Positions 12,564-27,115 of a stretch of DNA of 64,000 nucleotides are shown here, piece by piece (the stretch's first letter is position 1; every line of letters begins with the position of its first letter). The notes below the pieces were generated by a model that made no database searches, was not told where the DNA came from, and worked only from the letters and a program-made list of their open reading frames with translations. Position numbers and translations under genes: made by a program. This DNA is from Anarhynchus alexandrinus. Taxonomy: Eukaryota > Chordata > Aves > Charadriiformes > Charadriidae. The stretch covers positions 211,667-275,666 of the forward strand of contig VUYV01000069.1 of the NCBI GenBank assembly GCA_008711295.1. Direction: 5' to 3'.

Positions 12564-15500
12564 GAGGGGGGGAGCCTTAGAGTCTCTGGGTTAATAGCTG
12601 TAAGAACAGTTTGAAGTAGGAAATGAGATTACAGACTTAAATAATGGGGTTGATAATGGTGCCTGGTAAATAAACTCAATAGAAAAAGCTGGAACGTTGT
12701 ATTGGAAAAAAGCGAGGTAAGTGTTCAATGAATGATGAAGATATATGTTCCCTTTCAGTAAACTGACTAGGTTGATTTAGAATGTGCAGAATTTGGGCAA
12801 GGCTCAGGGCTGTTTTGGAGGAAGAAGTTTAAGTTATGGTTATGACAGGCTAAAATAGTTTGATGTTTCTAAAGAATTCTCTCTTCCTTGAACATAGGCA
12901 AGCACAGTATTAGCCAGCAATTACAGGTCCAGGGGGGGTGTGCAGGAGAGCGCCACCCCACCTAAGTCACCCCTGAAAAAATATAGTTACGCTTCAAGCC
13001 CATCTCCTGATGGAACAAGGATGGACACCCTGAAGGGCTGGAACAGCCCAGGGTCAAAACAGGACAAGGAATAAGTGGCAAAGCTACCCATGAAGCAGAG
13101 CAGTAAACGAAGGGCTAGCTGGGTTAGGGTTCATGTTTACTCAATACCGGTTACACTAGGTTGCACTATTTAATGTGACACACTGTATAACCACAGGGAG
13201 CCTCTCTTTTATTGTGAAAGGGGTGTTGGAGATACCTACGTTTATATTTACAATAATTTATGCTAGTGTGTGGCATCTCATCAGTCTTTTCTACATAACA
13301 TCTGAGGGTCTGAACAATTTTTTAGTGTCCATGCAATTATCTAGGGTGCACAAAAAATACAAGGGGATGGTGATTAAAGCTAGGGTAGCATTAGCTGACA
13401 AATACATTACAGATAAATTGGCATTACTGCCCATTGCTTAAAACCACTGGACACTAGGTTTGGCAGACTTGATTTGACTGTGTTCTTTTGTCTTTTCCCA
13501 TGCATAATTTTTATCTCCTATTTCTTCAAAAGCTAACTCGCTTCCTTTGAAGGACAGTAAGCTTGACAGGGTTCAAGCTAAGCTTCTTGAACTTAAATCC
13601 AGCATGGCTATCCCCTGACTGAATCAGCTTTAACTTGAATTGTGTGTCTCTAATATTTCACACCGTTTCAATTACACTCCACAGCAGCTGAGGACTCTGT
13701 GAATTCTAGTGCTAAATTTAATCAAGTGCTCCTCCAAGGTGGAAGAGAACGTATCTTTGGAATTAATGGAAAGAGACAAATGAAATCAATCCCTGGGATC
13801 TTGGTTCTGTCCACTCTGCACCGGAGGACGTCTCAGAGAAAAGACCTTCAGTAGCAACTGAAGCCTGAAGTCTGATAATGTGAGAACTTAAAACTGCAAG
13901 GTATGAAACCCATGAAGAATGGTATACTTCATGTGGACTGTAGAATCAACAAGAATTTAATAAGTTAATCAGATCATCACCATTTGACTGCACATAAATT
14001 TGAATTGTTTCCCCATTATGAAGTGCTTGTCTGTAAATTATTGCAGAGAAAGCCATTTTCAAATTAATGTTTGAGCTATTAGAAAATACAAAGGGCATTT
14101 TCATTAATTGGAGCAGCTTTTCTTCCTCTCTCTTTATCATTACCTTTGTTACCCAGAATCAGTTTAGTGCTCAAATTTATTGATGTGTATGATTCAGTGG
14201 TGTTATTTGTTTAGAATTTGTCCTATACCTGGTGGAATAAACTCATTAAGTGTAAATGAATAGTTATGTAGTCATCATCTGAAATGAGTCACTGCAGTTC
14301 TCTGAAGTCATTACAGTGCCTTTGAACACAGCTGGAAAGAAAGCCTCTGTGAAGGTTACAGCTTCCCTCTCAGAGTTTAACCACCATTAATTTTCATCCC
14401 TTCTTTGGAATGGCTTCTTGTTTAGACACCAAGACTCATTCTTCAGCAGAAGATCCTGTTCTACCTGAGGATGTATCAAAACCACCAGCAAAATGTGCCA
14501 TATTTCTGCTGCCACAATGCATTTGTTTTCAGAGTATGTAGAAGCTGGGATTCAGAAAGAAGGACATTATTTGGGAAAACAGCTGCTTTAAAATCACTGG
14601 TTTTGGAGATAAATATGATGTGCAGCTTCTCCTACAGCTGACAAACTTCCTGCCACTGAAGGTCAAAAAAAGAGGAGTGTTTGCAGATTGCAGAACACAT
14701 TGTGTAGGATCTCTATTTCAGTAAAACTGCCCACAAGGACAGGAGTTCCTCATTTCAAGTCAGAATTCCTGCAAGGGAACATACTGTATGAAATCAAGGC
14801 TAACTTGGGCATGGCCTTCTCATTTTTGAGAAATAAATGTCTCTGTAATATTTGCCTATGTGTTTGGATTCTTCATAGTATAGGTAAACTGAACTATGTT
14901 TTAATAATACTCATATCACCCCAAACACCTATTTTGACGTCCAGTATGAGAGAGACTTGTAAGGTGCTGGCAGTAGCGCAATACACCACAAGAGAACAGA
15001 CAAAGGATTCCTACTCACTTTTTACTCACAACTGGAATATCTCATTGCACCAAAGGCAAATATGTATAAACTAATACAACCTGTTTCAAAGCCAAAATGT
15101 ATCACACTGCATTCAGCATAAGCCTTTTGAAACTCCTATCGCTTGAGAGCTGTTTCACTGAGAATGCTGTATGCTAGAAAAACCATAAGAAAAAATTCCT
15201 GATAAAACTGACAGTATCTAATCATCTTGCTCACAGCTATGAACAGCTCAGTTATTTGAGTTTTTCATCTAAATAGCCTTAATATATTTTGTAAGCATGC
15301 TGTCTATGTTTCTTTTCCTTGCTTGCTCAAAGGCTGAGTTCGTTTGTCACGAGGCCAAAGACATCTATGAAGGGAATATCAGATGTTTATGGCATTTGTA
15401 ATATTGCCCTTAGGCCAATGCATTCCAAAATACGTTGGATTCCCTCCACCTGTTTTTACAATGCTTGTGGAGCGCAGGTATGGTCGCGACAGTTTTTGCA

Positions 15501-18485
15501 CAAGATCTGAGCCAATGCCCACTGAACTCAGCAGGATTTTTTCTTTCAAGTTCTGGGGATTTCAGATCATGCCTACGGTCATGGTTATTTCACTTTAGAC
15601 AACTTAACAGGAATTTATNATAATTAAAGACTCGGAGAGACATTTGAAATGCAACCAATGAGACACTTGATACAGCGCAAGTAAAGTTTGCTTCAATTAG
15701 GAATGCAGAATTGTGTTACACAGCACATTAAATGGCACATTAGCAGATGTAAATGCTTCCATTAAATTAAAACCGGTTAGTTTGCCTGTTAGATTATTTT
15801 TTGTTACAGTAATTGTGTAGTTTTACGGTTTTCAACAGCACACAGAGAACTGACCCAACTTTTCTTCTCTACTTGTGGATTTCTAGAAGTGGGCAGATGT
15901 AGCTTTTCTGCTAGGAAATACTGGGGCACTGCATGTGGTACAGCACATTAAAGCGGCAGAGATAGGAAAGGTTCTTTTAAAACACACAGGTCATTCCCAG
16001 AAAAAATATTTTAGCATCTAAAACTCTAAGTAAATTTAGAAGTATTTTGCAAACTGCTTCAAATATTACTTCTCTACAGAGCATCAATATTTTAAGAATT
16101 CACCATCTCCTGGAAGTAAGAAAATGAAAAGCAGAGCAGTGGAAAAGGTATTTATAGGAGAAAGGCAACAATGCAAAATGGATAACCTTAACTTGGTTGA
16201 AAAATGCTCAGTTATTCCCCAAAAAGGTTTTCTGGGGGAAAAACATTCCTGTAGAAAGGCAACTCCCCGGTGCAAGAGAGCAAAGCAGGAGTCAGGAAAA
16301 CAATGCAGCAGGTACTGCTGGAGCAGGAAGGGCTGGTTGCTGTGCCTCCATCTGCAGCAGATTATCTCGCCATAAAGGGCAGGAGATTTGTTTGTAGCAA
16401 AGCTGCACCTCAGGCAAACTGACCTCCCAGAGACTTTTTGGCCTCCACCAACGTCACTGGGGGAGTATGGCAGCACAAAACACAAGACGCCACTGAGTTA
16501 TACCGGTCTGTTCTCTGCCCCATAATGGCACCTGGGACACATTTCCTAACCTCCGACCCCAGCTTCCCTATTGAACCTCAGTCAGAGTATTTGAACTTAA
16601 CTTTTCACGGGGTAGAAGCTCAAAATCTGCCAATATGTGAGGTGATAACATTGCACCATGAGCCATCTGAGTCGATTAGGTAGAATTCTTTGGCCTCTGA
16701 AGGGTAAGGAGGGCATCCTCTTTCTGACCTGGTCCTGGCAAAGCTTCCCTTGTTCTTGGAGGTGCAATTAATTATTTCAATTACTCAGAGGCCCCAGCTG
16801 AGATCATGGGATGTGGCAAAACACTGTGTAGCAGGGTCTCTGGGGTGCTTGTGGGCCTTGGGAAGGCTTCACCACCAGTGTCACCAGTGCATCTCCGACA
16901 ACAGTGAAGCTCCTTGCTCCCAGGCCAGGCTCACCTGGGGAAACGTCTCAGGCACCTTAGCACTGAGATGTGTAGAACATAAAAGCCAAGGCACAGCTCT
17001 CTGAAGCAACAGGGATGGGTCAGACACATAAATCCTCTCTTTTGAACAGGGTGTGTTGGACTATTACATGGTTCATGGTGGCCAGGACTCTGAATGACAC
17101 TCAGTACATCACTGGGAAACACTGAGGAGGCAGCCTTTCTGCAACCCCCGTCCCCCTGAAATGTTGATGCTGTCTTGTACACCTGAGTTAGGTATCTGAG
17201 ACAGACTCACAGCCCAGGACCACCTCGTGCCACCTGAGCTCTGCCACAAAGCTGTGCAGCTCTGGCATTACGAAGGACAAGTGGGACAGAGCGAGGCTCC
17301 TGCTTGCTTGCTGCTTGTCCAGCCCTTCTGCTCTTGGACAGCCACCCATACTGCAGCCAGCCTCAACGGGGGCTAGAGTTGGGGCCATCCGACCAGTCTG
17401 TGGGAAACAGTCGTGATTTCTCTTAGGGTTTCTATTTACTTTTGCCTTCCGTTTAGTTTTGCCACAGTCCTCCAAGGTTTCTCACATGGCCATGAAATGC
17501 TGTAATATTTTATTTCGAAGTTATTCACTCATCTAGCTTTGAACGAACTCACTGCACGAAGCGTCTCAGTAAAATTCTCCCATTTTCTGGCAACTTTTAT
17601 GTTCATTTGCCTTGTAGCTAAGTCACTCAGAAATGAGAAATGAAGAGTAAACTCATCTTTTCAGAAGGATCATAAGAGAGTTTTCATTTCCTGATTTGAA
17701 GACTTCTGATCTTAAGCAGAGGAAAAGCCCCAGCAAAACCATACCTTTGCTCATACATCTCATTCATCTCAGTGTGCGAAATTAGATCATTACAAGCTGC
17801 AGCAGCTTAATCGAGCAGCCTTTGAAACACAAAGGCCTCTGACTCAAATGGAGTTAACGGAGGCTTTTTTTTTTACCCCTGTTCCCATAATGTTTAATGT
17901 CATTCACGTTTCCACAGAGCGCTTGCTGATGATTATGAGCAATGAAGCTTTGGATCCAGTTATACCTGTGCTTCCATCTGTTGTTGCAGAAACCAATTCT
18001 ATCATCGTTACTTTCTTGTTAATGACCTACTTCTTGAACTCATTTAAGATACCTGTTCCCCTGCGCTCTTCTTCATCGGTGGTGTCAGTAGAATAGTTGC
18101 TTTTATATTCAAATGTCCTGAGCACAAAAATTGCCAGTTGAATTATGTCTGTCCTGGGTGTTGAGCTAGAGAGGAGAAAACGCATTCATTTTTCTACAGC
18201 TCGTAATTAACTGGTTCTCCAGTTGTTGAGGCACATCATCTGACAGCAACTCCTGGTTTGGGAGGATGTTTTTGTATCCACTGCCATGTCATTAATGACA
18301 AACTTACTTATCTGCGGATACCTGGGAAAGGATCCTGCATTCAGCCAGTTCTTGCTTCACTTGCACATTACCAGTGAAAATTTAATTTGTTCTAAAAATG
18401 CAACATCCATCAGGACACTGTTCAATGGTATCTTTTTCCTTTTTCATGGATTTTACAAACTACAGTTGAGGACTATTCAAGAAGA
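12564..18485. other. intergenic, nothing recognised
   Basis: Unique sequence without credible ORFs. A single ambiguous base (n) lies at 15619. A 17550-17850 segment is repeat-free and could be non-coding regulatory DNA, but nothing decisive is visible. Confidence 0.45.
15619..15619. other. ambiguous base (n)
   Basis: The only non-ACGT symbol noticed in the window. It interrupts no gene. Confidence 0.95.
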
Positions 18486-18489
18486 CAGG

Positions 18490-18622
18490 AGGTATTTAAA
18501 AGATGGGTAGACACAGTGCTCAGGGACAGGGTTTAGGGGTGGTTTTGGCAGTGTTAGGTTGATGGTTGGACTTGATGATCTTAAAGGTCCTTTCCAACCT
18601 AGACAATTCTATGACTCTAAGA
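18490..18622 (+). mobile_element. CR1 LINE 3'-tail fragment
   Basis: Plus-strand CR1 3' untranslated end: 'ttggcagtgttaggttgatg', 'ttggacttgatgatcttaaa', 'ggtcctttccaacctag' and a terminal attctatgactcta close to the CR1 octamer repeat. It is only about 130 bp long, which is typical of severe 5' truncation. Confidence 0.85.
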
Positions 18623-21600
18623 CGCTGCCTCCTATCCTACTGTTTGAAGTTTATTTTTATGTTACTTTGGACATTTTCGTGTGAGCTGTAGTGATGTTTC
18701 ACATTATCTTATTGCTCAGAGCACCACTGCATGACATTTGAAACTCAGAAGCTTGTCTTCACCCATCATCAGCAAAACTCATGAACCCATCCTCTCTGAA
18801 AGTACATTTCTTTCTCTTTTTTGCCCCAACACTCTGGCTAAATTACTGATCTCTGCATTTTTAACCTTTTTTACTAAGCCTCAGGGTTTGTCCCCCCTAC
18901 TCTCTCTTTTCTTCTTTGTGCACAGCAGCTGAGCCTTTTTATGTTCTCCCCTCGGTGCTGTATGGCTAGAAGACAGGTCCTGTTACGTGCCCTCATCCCT
19001 CTGCCAGGAACGTGTTTCCAAAAGCAACAGAGCAGAGCCCGCAGCCAGGCAGGTGCAGGAACCACAGCAAACATAAATCTGCAGCAGACTCTGGTGGAGA
19101 AGGTGACCTGATGACCTTCCCAGTTGGTCAAAAGGGCCCATATAAGTGTTAGGCAAGTCCCCCCCTTATGGTAGATGAACGTGGCATGGTGGAACGCAGA
19201 TTTCACTGCCCATCATTGCTTCTGCCTGGTGCTGAGCACTGCAGCTCCTGGATCAGCACTCTCCATCACACCATATCACATGATCAAAGATGTAGAAAGT
19301 AGGCAGGCGTAGGAAGGAAGATCCTCACCACGCACCAACCCCTTCAAACTAAAAAGCAGTCTGTTACTTTTACTCCCCCCCTCCTGCTCCCCCACCTTCA
19401 TTAATCTATTTCTACCAAAGCAGAAGGGCAATAAAATGAAAGAAGAGAGCTGGTGACCTGTTTTACATGGTGAGGGGACTACTGTTATATCCCAATTTAC
19501 TTTTTGGACATGTTGATTTGCAGTGCATGAGTAGACAGGAGCTGTCAATACTTTAACGTCTGATGGGGAAACTGGAGTGAGCTTTGCTGACTGGAATACC
19601 ATAATTGGGTAGCTGAAGGCATTTCTCCTCTCCAGGCAATAATGACAGGAGCATTTTATGTGATCTCTCCTCTCTTTGCTTCCTTCAAAGCAAAGAAGAA
19701 GGTTGAAAGAAATATGTATGTGTGACAGATTATAGTAATGTGGCTAAGGCTTGTAGTCAGTTTATATATGCAGTGATATGTTAGTTGCAGTTGGGTGGAA
19801 GTGGTGGTAATGATGAAGTTTTTTATGGACATTTGGTAAAACATTTGGAAATAATAAAATGAAAAAAGCTATTAAGGACTCATTCATTTAGTACTGTCAT
19901 TGTACACAAAGTAACGGCTATTACTTCAGTGTTTTTATTTTTGCATTTGAAAGCAGATTTTCAATAACAAAGCTGGAATCAGTCCAAGTCAGATCATACG
20001 TACAGTTAAAAAGCTACATAATAAAAGGCAGAGATAAGACCTTTCATTACAGATGTGCAAAAGAAAGTCCTAAGGAAAAATGAAAAAATAATTTGATGTC
20101 TCTTCTGACCACCTTAATCCCCTTGTGGAGATTGTGCTTGTTTGACCCGATCTAACTAGGTTTAGCTCACTTTGTTGTTCCTGGAATGTATTACTCCAAA
20201 TGCTGATACCAGTACATTCGCGTTATTGATACAACCTGCACCACGGCGACAAGAACACCCAGCTCTAGCGTCCTGCAGGTCATTTCTCTGTTTCTTATCC
20301 TTCTAGGTAAGCCTATTGTTTTCTGTTTTATTATTGTACACTTGGACTTCACAAATAGTATGAGAAAAGCGATATAAAAGGGTGCATTGAAATTTCAGTA
20401 TTAAGCTAATAAACACTGAATATGTGATGACATTTTGCTTGTGCACAGCAGTGCTATTATTTCAAAGAAGCTACAGTGAACACAAATGAAAAGTGTCTTT
20501 AATCTCAGCTAGTCCTGTTCTTGTAAGCCTAATAATTTCCTATTCGAAAGAAGAGTTGAGTATGTTTTTTCTGCATTTCTTAGGACCCCGAACAATCTGG
20601 TAATAGCCTAGCAGCCAAGGTTCTCACTCCCTGGGCTCTCCCTTGCCATAGCTGCCGAGCACGTTTGCAGAGCGTAAGCAGCAAAGCTGTGCTTTCTTTC
20701 CTAGTGGCCATCTTTTTCAAACACAGTTTGGCCAATCTCTAAAACCCGTCTGCTCCTGTGATGAGTGAGGTTGGGGCCTTTCTTGGAAAGACTCTCTGAG
20801 ATGGTCTTGTCTGCCTGAAGCCAATCACTTGCTGGATCAGCAAAAAGTGGTCCACAGGCTGCTCCAGAAGTGAAGACTTGTGGGTGGGAGGTAAATCTGA
20901 ACCTCTGGCATAGCCCTGGTGCTGCTCTGGCACATCAAGTTGGCTGCAAAGATGCAAGGGTCCATATAGAGTCGTCCTGTGGGGTGCAGGATGCTCCAGC
21001 CTAGCTCTGAACTGTCGAGCTCAGCACAGGAAGCTGAAAAACCAAAACTGGTTGGAGTGGGGCTTGGCCAGACAGTTTGCCCTTATGACTCCCAAGGAGC
21101 TAAATTGCTTCAAGAAACTGGGTGAAAACCTTCAGATTCTGGACCGGGTAAGCATGCTGAACTGAATCGAAAGAGCAACTAGCACAGACAGATATTGGCA
21201 TCCATGAGCTTGCAGAAATACCCCATTTTCATCTTTGTTACTTTTCCAAGGAGAAAATTCATATCTGCAATGATTCTGCACCTTCGGCCTTCAAAGCTAA
21301 GCTATCAAGAGAAAAAGAGTGCATGGAGAAACAGAAAGGTTCAACTCTGGATTTATATTACTTTTTGATTATAAAATGGCACAGTAGGTATTAATCTACT
21401 GCACCTTTGAAGTTACCAAAACCAGAGAGTTTTTGGAAGCTTTTTCTGCACAGAAGTTGAAGATGTTTTAAAAACCTTGCCTTATACAGTTTCTCGATAC
21501 TGGTATACAGGGTTTGAAAGAGTTTGCTCAAGCTATCGACCATCTTCATAACGCTAATGACTATTAAAAAGACCAAACAGCTGCATTTATTATATTTGGT

Positions 21601-22171
21601 CAGGTTGTAAATACGTACATCCAAGACGGATGACGGGCAATTTAGTAAATTAATGGTGATCGGGTTTAATTTTGCAGTGTTTACATTTTTTCAGTTCATC
21701 ATAATGTGTAGAGCGTAATTCCCTGTGGAAGGTACCAATCTCTTATACTCCATTTCTTTACCCATTCTTAGTTGTAGACATTTAGTGAAAATAATAATAA
21801 TAAAACCCCCAGCAATATCCTTCACCACCCCAGTGAACACAAAAATTAATAATCTCAGAAAGTCTATATTCAACCTGACACAGCGAGCAATGCAAATATG
21901 GTACAAAGTCTATCTTTACATTTATTTGCAAATGTGTATAGATATGCTTCATATAAATTAATCCTCTATTTCATTATAAGGAAGGAATTATGTCTGTGGT
22001 CAAAAGGGTGGGGTACAGTTAATCTGATTTAGCACAGCATGTGAAAAATTAATTGAAAGTCAGAACTCCATAGTGTTTATTATAAAGTAATTTCACACCA
22101 GCTCAGGATTAGCATGGTAACAGGTGACAATAGGTCATTACTATGTTAATTGAAAGACAGCATGCTTTTGT
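18623..22171. other. intergenic, nothing recognised
   Basis: Unique sequence. Open frames are at most about 110 codons and show no family resemblance. Confidence 0.5.
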
Positions 22172-22197
22172 AAAAAAAAAAAAAAAAGAAGAAAAAA
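22172..22197. repeat. A-rich tract
   Basis: About 16 consecutive A residues followed by gaagaaaaaa. No retrotransposon body is recognisable on either side. Confidence 0.8.
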
Positions 22198-25100
22198 GGA
22201 ATGGAGATGAAATGAAATGAAAAGGAAAAAATATTAAAATGCAGTATTTTATCTGGGATTGGGCTGTAGTTCTGTGGGACATGTCCTAGGGAGAAGATAT
22301 CTTCTGTAAAGAACTCGTTGGCTGTTTGGTGATAACCTTGCATTGTTCACCGTGCCGTGAAGCACGGCAGATGTTCACGTGTGTCCTCTCCCCCGCACGA
22401 GTTAAGCTGGCTGTCTCTCTTTCCACAAGAGCAGGCTGCATCTCCAAAATAGTCGCCTGACATTTTTGGCTTGCTGACACTGCTCACCGGCCCAGGCGTG
22501 CGGGGGCGAAGGCGGGCACAAGGGAAGCAGAGCTCACGTATTCACCTGGCTTGCCCAAAGGCAGTGTGGGCCTAAACAAAGCCACTGGGGGAGCGGCGGG
22601 ATTTTGCAGCAGTGTTTAGCAGAAGCGAAAACGCCGGTTTCGTTCCTTGACAAGAGGATTAATAAAATGAAAAGACTTTCAAACCACCAATGGAAAATAG
22701 CCTGTCACTTCGATAGCACGCTGAAGCATGAAGCCGAGGCAAGCTCATCCTTCCACTTGAGCTGCAATGCCATTATCCCGGCTCTGAATGGGGACGGGTG
22801 CCACAGTGCTCGGCTGCTCTCCTATTGTGCGGCTTGACAGACACCGATGTGTAGGCATTTCCCATTATATGCTGCGACCTGAGTAAGCAGTCCTGAGCCG
22901 CCAGCTTCAGCCCGTCGAAAGAAATCGGGAAACTACTTTTCCCATTTTATTTGCATAATAGCGAAAGGTGTTAAATCAGTTTTAGGGGCAGAAGATCATT
23001 CTACAGGTCCTCCGGTTGACAGAATACAAAGGGCACAATATGCACTTGTGTGTAGGTGAGCAAGATGGGAAGAACTCTATATTAACCACCGCCACCACAA
23101 AAGGACCTTTGCTAATGGCATGTTATAATTTAAACAAGGATCCTTTCTGAAACCAAAATAATATGCCTATGTAATGAAGCTAGCTGCCTTGCTCAAAGTA
23201 AATGGAAATTTAGAGGCACAGCTGGGACTTGAAAATGGGAAACTCTGTTTTTATTTCCTGGAAGAAGAATTTAACCTCTTCGGATACCTTCATGCCGCCT
23301 GATATATGAGCTGATGAGGAATGTGACCTTTCTGCTCACCCTGCTTCAGAAAAGTTTGCAATCCAGCCTGACACAAGCTGTTGTAATATGTTAATTTCGA
23401 TGCAGTTCTGCCACAAATACTAAGGGTGATCTCTGAGACCTTTACATCCCAGAATAGAATCCTTCCAGACTTTGCTCTCATCTCAAAACATTCCAATTAA
23501 GGTGCCTACTTATCTAATAAAGGTCAAAAGAAAGGAAAGTGTAAATGTTCTTTGATTACTTACTACAAAGGAAAGATCTCAGAGAGAAGGTGGTGCTATT
23601 GCATTCAGTGCACGGTACAGTGTGATGTCGTCGGCTGAGATTGACAGCGAAAGAGAAACGCTGATCCTGAACTGATCACAGATCATTATTTGCAAAACTA
23701 AACTACTGCAGAGCTAAGGTAATAATGCAATACAAGTACCCCTGCGCGTAGGTGGGATAGGAACCTGCTCACCAGCCATACAATGCAATTTCATAGAAAT
23801 ATTTGCACACCCCAGCAGGAATATCTCTCAGGACAGTTGGGGCAAGAAATGCCTCAGGTCTGACTATGGCCAGGAGACATGATTTTCCTGATGATAAGAC
23901 AGAGTAGTGAAGTGGAAGAGTAAAAGATCAGGTTCACCTCTACAAATACAACATTTAAAAAAGTCTATAAGGGCTGGCAGTTTCTTTTGTGCCATGATAT
24001 AATTATTGCTCAATAGCAGCAGCCAAGCTCATTTTTAATGGCTTGTCATGTCTTTGCAGCTCTGTTATGGTAAGTCAAAATCCTGAGTAGCCCACTCAGA
24101 CATTTGCAATATGCATCTCTGCTCTGAACCTATTCCTCCAGTGCAGCCAGCTCGAGTGGTAAGGACCTGCCTCGGTCCAGCTGAATCACAAGCCGTCGTG
24201 CTGCATCCCCCTCACCTCAGCTCAGCCCCCCCAGGCCGAGTCACTGAGCCACCCACTGCGTGGGTCTTCCCCTGAGGACTGCCAAAAAGGCACAACTGGC
24301 ACGTCGTCCCCTCCCCTTGGGTTTGCTGTGATGAGGGTTGCTTTCTGGCCAACAGGCAGACAACAGGCAATTGCTACAGGCGAGAGCGGAGCCGAGGGAC
24401 TTTGAGATGACACCGGCACCGCTGCTGCTTCAAAGTGCCGCTGATTCCCTTTCCGACATGTTCTCCTTTTTGCTCTCCATTTAGTTAAAACACAAAAAGA
24501 AAAAAGAACAAAACACCCAAACTCTCAAGCAGGAAAGACAGAGTGGCAGGAAGAGCATATTATAAATGTGCTGGCAAAACTGATGAGACAAAATAGGGAA
24601 AACTTGCATATGAAGCTGCAGCAAATGTAATCTCAAAATGTTTCCAAAAGTAATTTTTCCCTATTCATTTGTTCTCGGCTGTCTCTGTTGTTTACTCTGC
24701 TGTTCTGTGATCTTTAGCAATAACAGTTCAATTTAAACTCTGTACAGAAAGGACTCTGTCTTCTCACCTTTCTGTACAGCTCAAGGATAGCTTACACAGC
24801 CTGTGTTATGGCTTTGCCCTTTCTAGATGAGGAATATGTTGATTTGGTTTCAGCTCATTAACTCTCTAAGGAATCTCTTCCAGCTTAGCTGTCTGCGAGG
24901 CTGGAATCACCCATACTTCAGGATCAGGGCTTTTCTTCCTCTTTGCATTTCTGAAAGGGTGTCCCAAAAGGCACAGGCACTACAAGGAAGCCCAAGGAGC
25001 TGCAGGATTTACTTCATGGGAAATGAGCATCCTCTTAAGATAATGAAATTTTGTGTGTTGCGTTTGGTGTTCTGGGATTCATAAAGGTTATCAGACAGGC

Positions 25101-26264
25101 ATTTATAATAAAAGTTCTTCCTGTTTTCCTTGGCATGCATGGGGAAGATGGGAGTGTTATCAGCCTGACATTTCTGTCAGAACTGGTATTTGAACCACTG
25201 GATGATTCTGACAAATGCCACCGCTGTCATCTGCTGCTCAGTTTTAATTATATCTGACTGAGGCTTTCAATGGCAGCAAGCAGAAAACTTAATTAGTTGG
25301 TTTAAAGGCTGATCTTCAGAGTTTGAAGAATCCAAACAGCTTTGCAGCATTTCTGCATGGAGGCTGCCATTTTCAGTCTGATGATGCAACTCAGATGAAT
25401 TAATGGTCCCACTCATAGGAAGGAAAACCAGAGAAAGACTTACAGGAATATACATCAATAAAACCCACCATTTTTGGACATGACATGTCAGCAAGGCAAC
25501 CTCGTGTCTAAGAAACTGCTGCGCTGGCTCACAGGTGGGTCTCAGACAAATGGTAGCAGAATGCAGGCGAAAGATTGGACGCTCATGGGAACATACAGCA
25601 AATGAACATCTGTTACCTTAAACAGAATGTATACGTTTATTCTGCAGTCGACTGCAAGCACTGCACTATTTGGAAAGACTGAATGGCTGGCATTTTCTCA
25701 CACACCAATGCACTGTTCAAACAAGCTGCTTAAAAGAAGATTGCATTAACAATTTATACCACCTCTGTGTTTGCTTTCAGAGTGTTAATATGATTATATT
25801 TCTACACTATATCCTGGAAAAACAAGCATTAGTAAGATGCAATGTCAAACTGCTAATATGATGCAATTAGAAGTTAACATTACATTCACATGCTGGTTGC
25901 AGGTTGCCTGTAGGGAGAAAGAAAACAACTGAAAATACCTTGTTTTGTTCCAGAAACCCCAGGGTTGTGGGTTTGGGCACTTCTTCCTACCACTCTCATG
26001 GAGATGTGAACTGGTAGAGGATGGGCTTTCCTTGCCGGTGAGGTCACATGCTCTGGAACGGTGCTGCTGGTATCCTTTAGGATACTGCTGAATTTCATTC
26101 TTTGAAAGGAATGTGCTAGATTTCATACATAAAACGTGCCAAGAGCTCTGTTTCTGTGAGGTGCAGTCAGGAGCCAAAGCACTTGATGACTTACACAGCC
26201 CACAAGACTGATCTGCTCTCATTGGCTTCCCCTGCACTTGAAAGCTTTGTGCTTGTAATTTATC
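22198..26264. other. intergenic, nothing recognised
   Basis: Unique sequence. 22500-22980 is locally richer in GC and CpG than its surroundings, but it does not meet an obvious CpG-island or promoter pattern and no exon could be defined. Confidence 0.45.
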
Positions 26265-27115
26265 ATTGTTCACAGAATTGCTGAGGCTGGAGGGCACCTC
26301 TGGAGATCACATCATCCAACACCCTGCTCAAAGCCGGGTCAGCTAGAGCAGGTTGCTCAAGGGTGTGTTCAGTCAGGCTTTCAATACCTCCAAGGTTGGA
26401 GACTCCCCAACCTCTCTGGACAGCCTGTGCCAGTGTTTGACCACCCACATCATAAAAAGTTTTTTTCCTGTTTAAACAGATTTTCCTGTATTTCGATTTT
26501 TGGTCACTACCTGTTAGTCTGTTGCTGAGCCCCACTGAGAGAGGTCTGACTCCATCTTCTTTAGTCCCCCCGTAGGTATTTATATGCATTGATTAGATCC
26601 CCCTGAGCCTTCTTTTCCAAGGCTGAATTGTCACAGCTGTCTCAGCCTCTCCTCTTATGACAGGTGATCCAATCACTTAATCATGTTTTTGGCCCTTCAC
26701 TAGAGGCAGTCCATTATGTCCATTGTCTGTCTTGTGTGGGGGAGCCCATGACTGGACGCAGCACTGACGTGGCCAGGGCATATAGCTGGCTCACGTTCAA
26801 CTTGGTGTCTGCCAGGAAACCCAGGTGCTTTTCAGCAAAGCTGTGTTCCAGCCAGTTGGCCCCCAGTGTGTACTGGTGCATTGCGTTATTCCTTCCCAGG
26901 TGCAGGACTTGGCATTTCCCTTTGTTGACCTTCAGGACACGCCTGTTGGCCCATTTCTCCAGCCTGTCCAGATCCCTCTGAATGGCAGCACGACCAGCTG
27001 GTGTGTTAACCGCTCTTCCCAGTTTTCTATCATTTCAAACTTGCTGAGGGTCCACTCTGCCACATTGGCCAGGTCATGAATGGACAGGTTAAACAGAGGA
27101 TGGGGGGGAAAAGAC
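26265..27115 (-). mobile_element. CR1 LINE fragment with internal deletion
   Basis: Inverted CR1. The left end carries the 3' UTR blocks ('cacagaattgctgaggctgg', 'gagcaggttgctcaaggg', 'cagtgtttgaccacccaca', 'atccccctgagccttctttt'). The right part (about 26780-27080) reads on minus as the end of the reverse-transcriptase ORF: '[11 protein letters not shown]'-type sequence, then a leucine/histidine-rich stretch corresponding to 'cccaggtgcaggacttgg'. Between about 26760 and 26790 the sequence jumps from the 'actggacgcagcactg' block to the 'tgctggctcacgttcaac'-type block, skipping sequence normally present, so I infer an internal deletion. Frames are broken and the copy is not active. Confidence 0.8.

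Noticed and set aside
13115..13132. Telomere-like 'gggttagggtt'
   Set aside because: Less than two units; expected by chance.
18147..18240. Possible third LTR start (tgtcctgggtgttgagc)
   Set aside because: Resembles the LTR 5' end for about ten bases only. No matching 3' end or duplication found.
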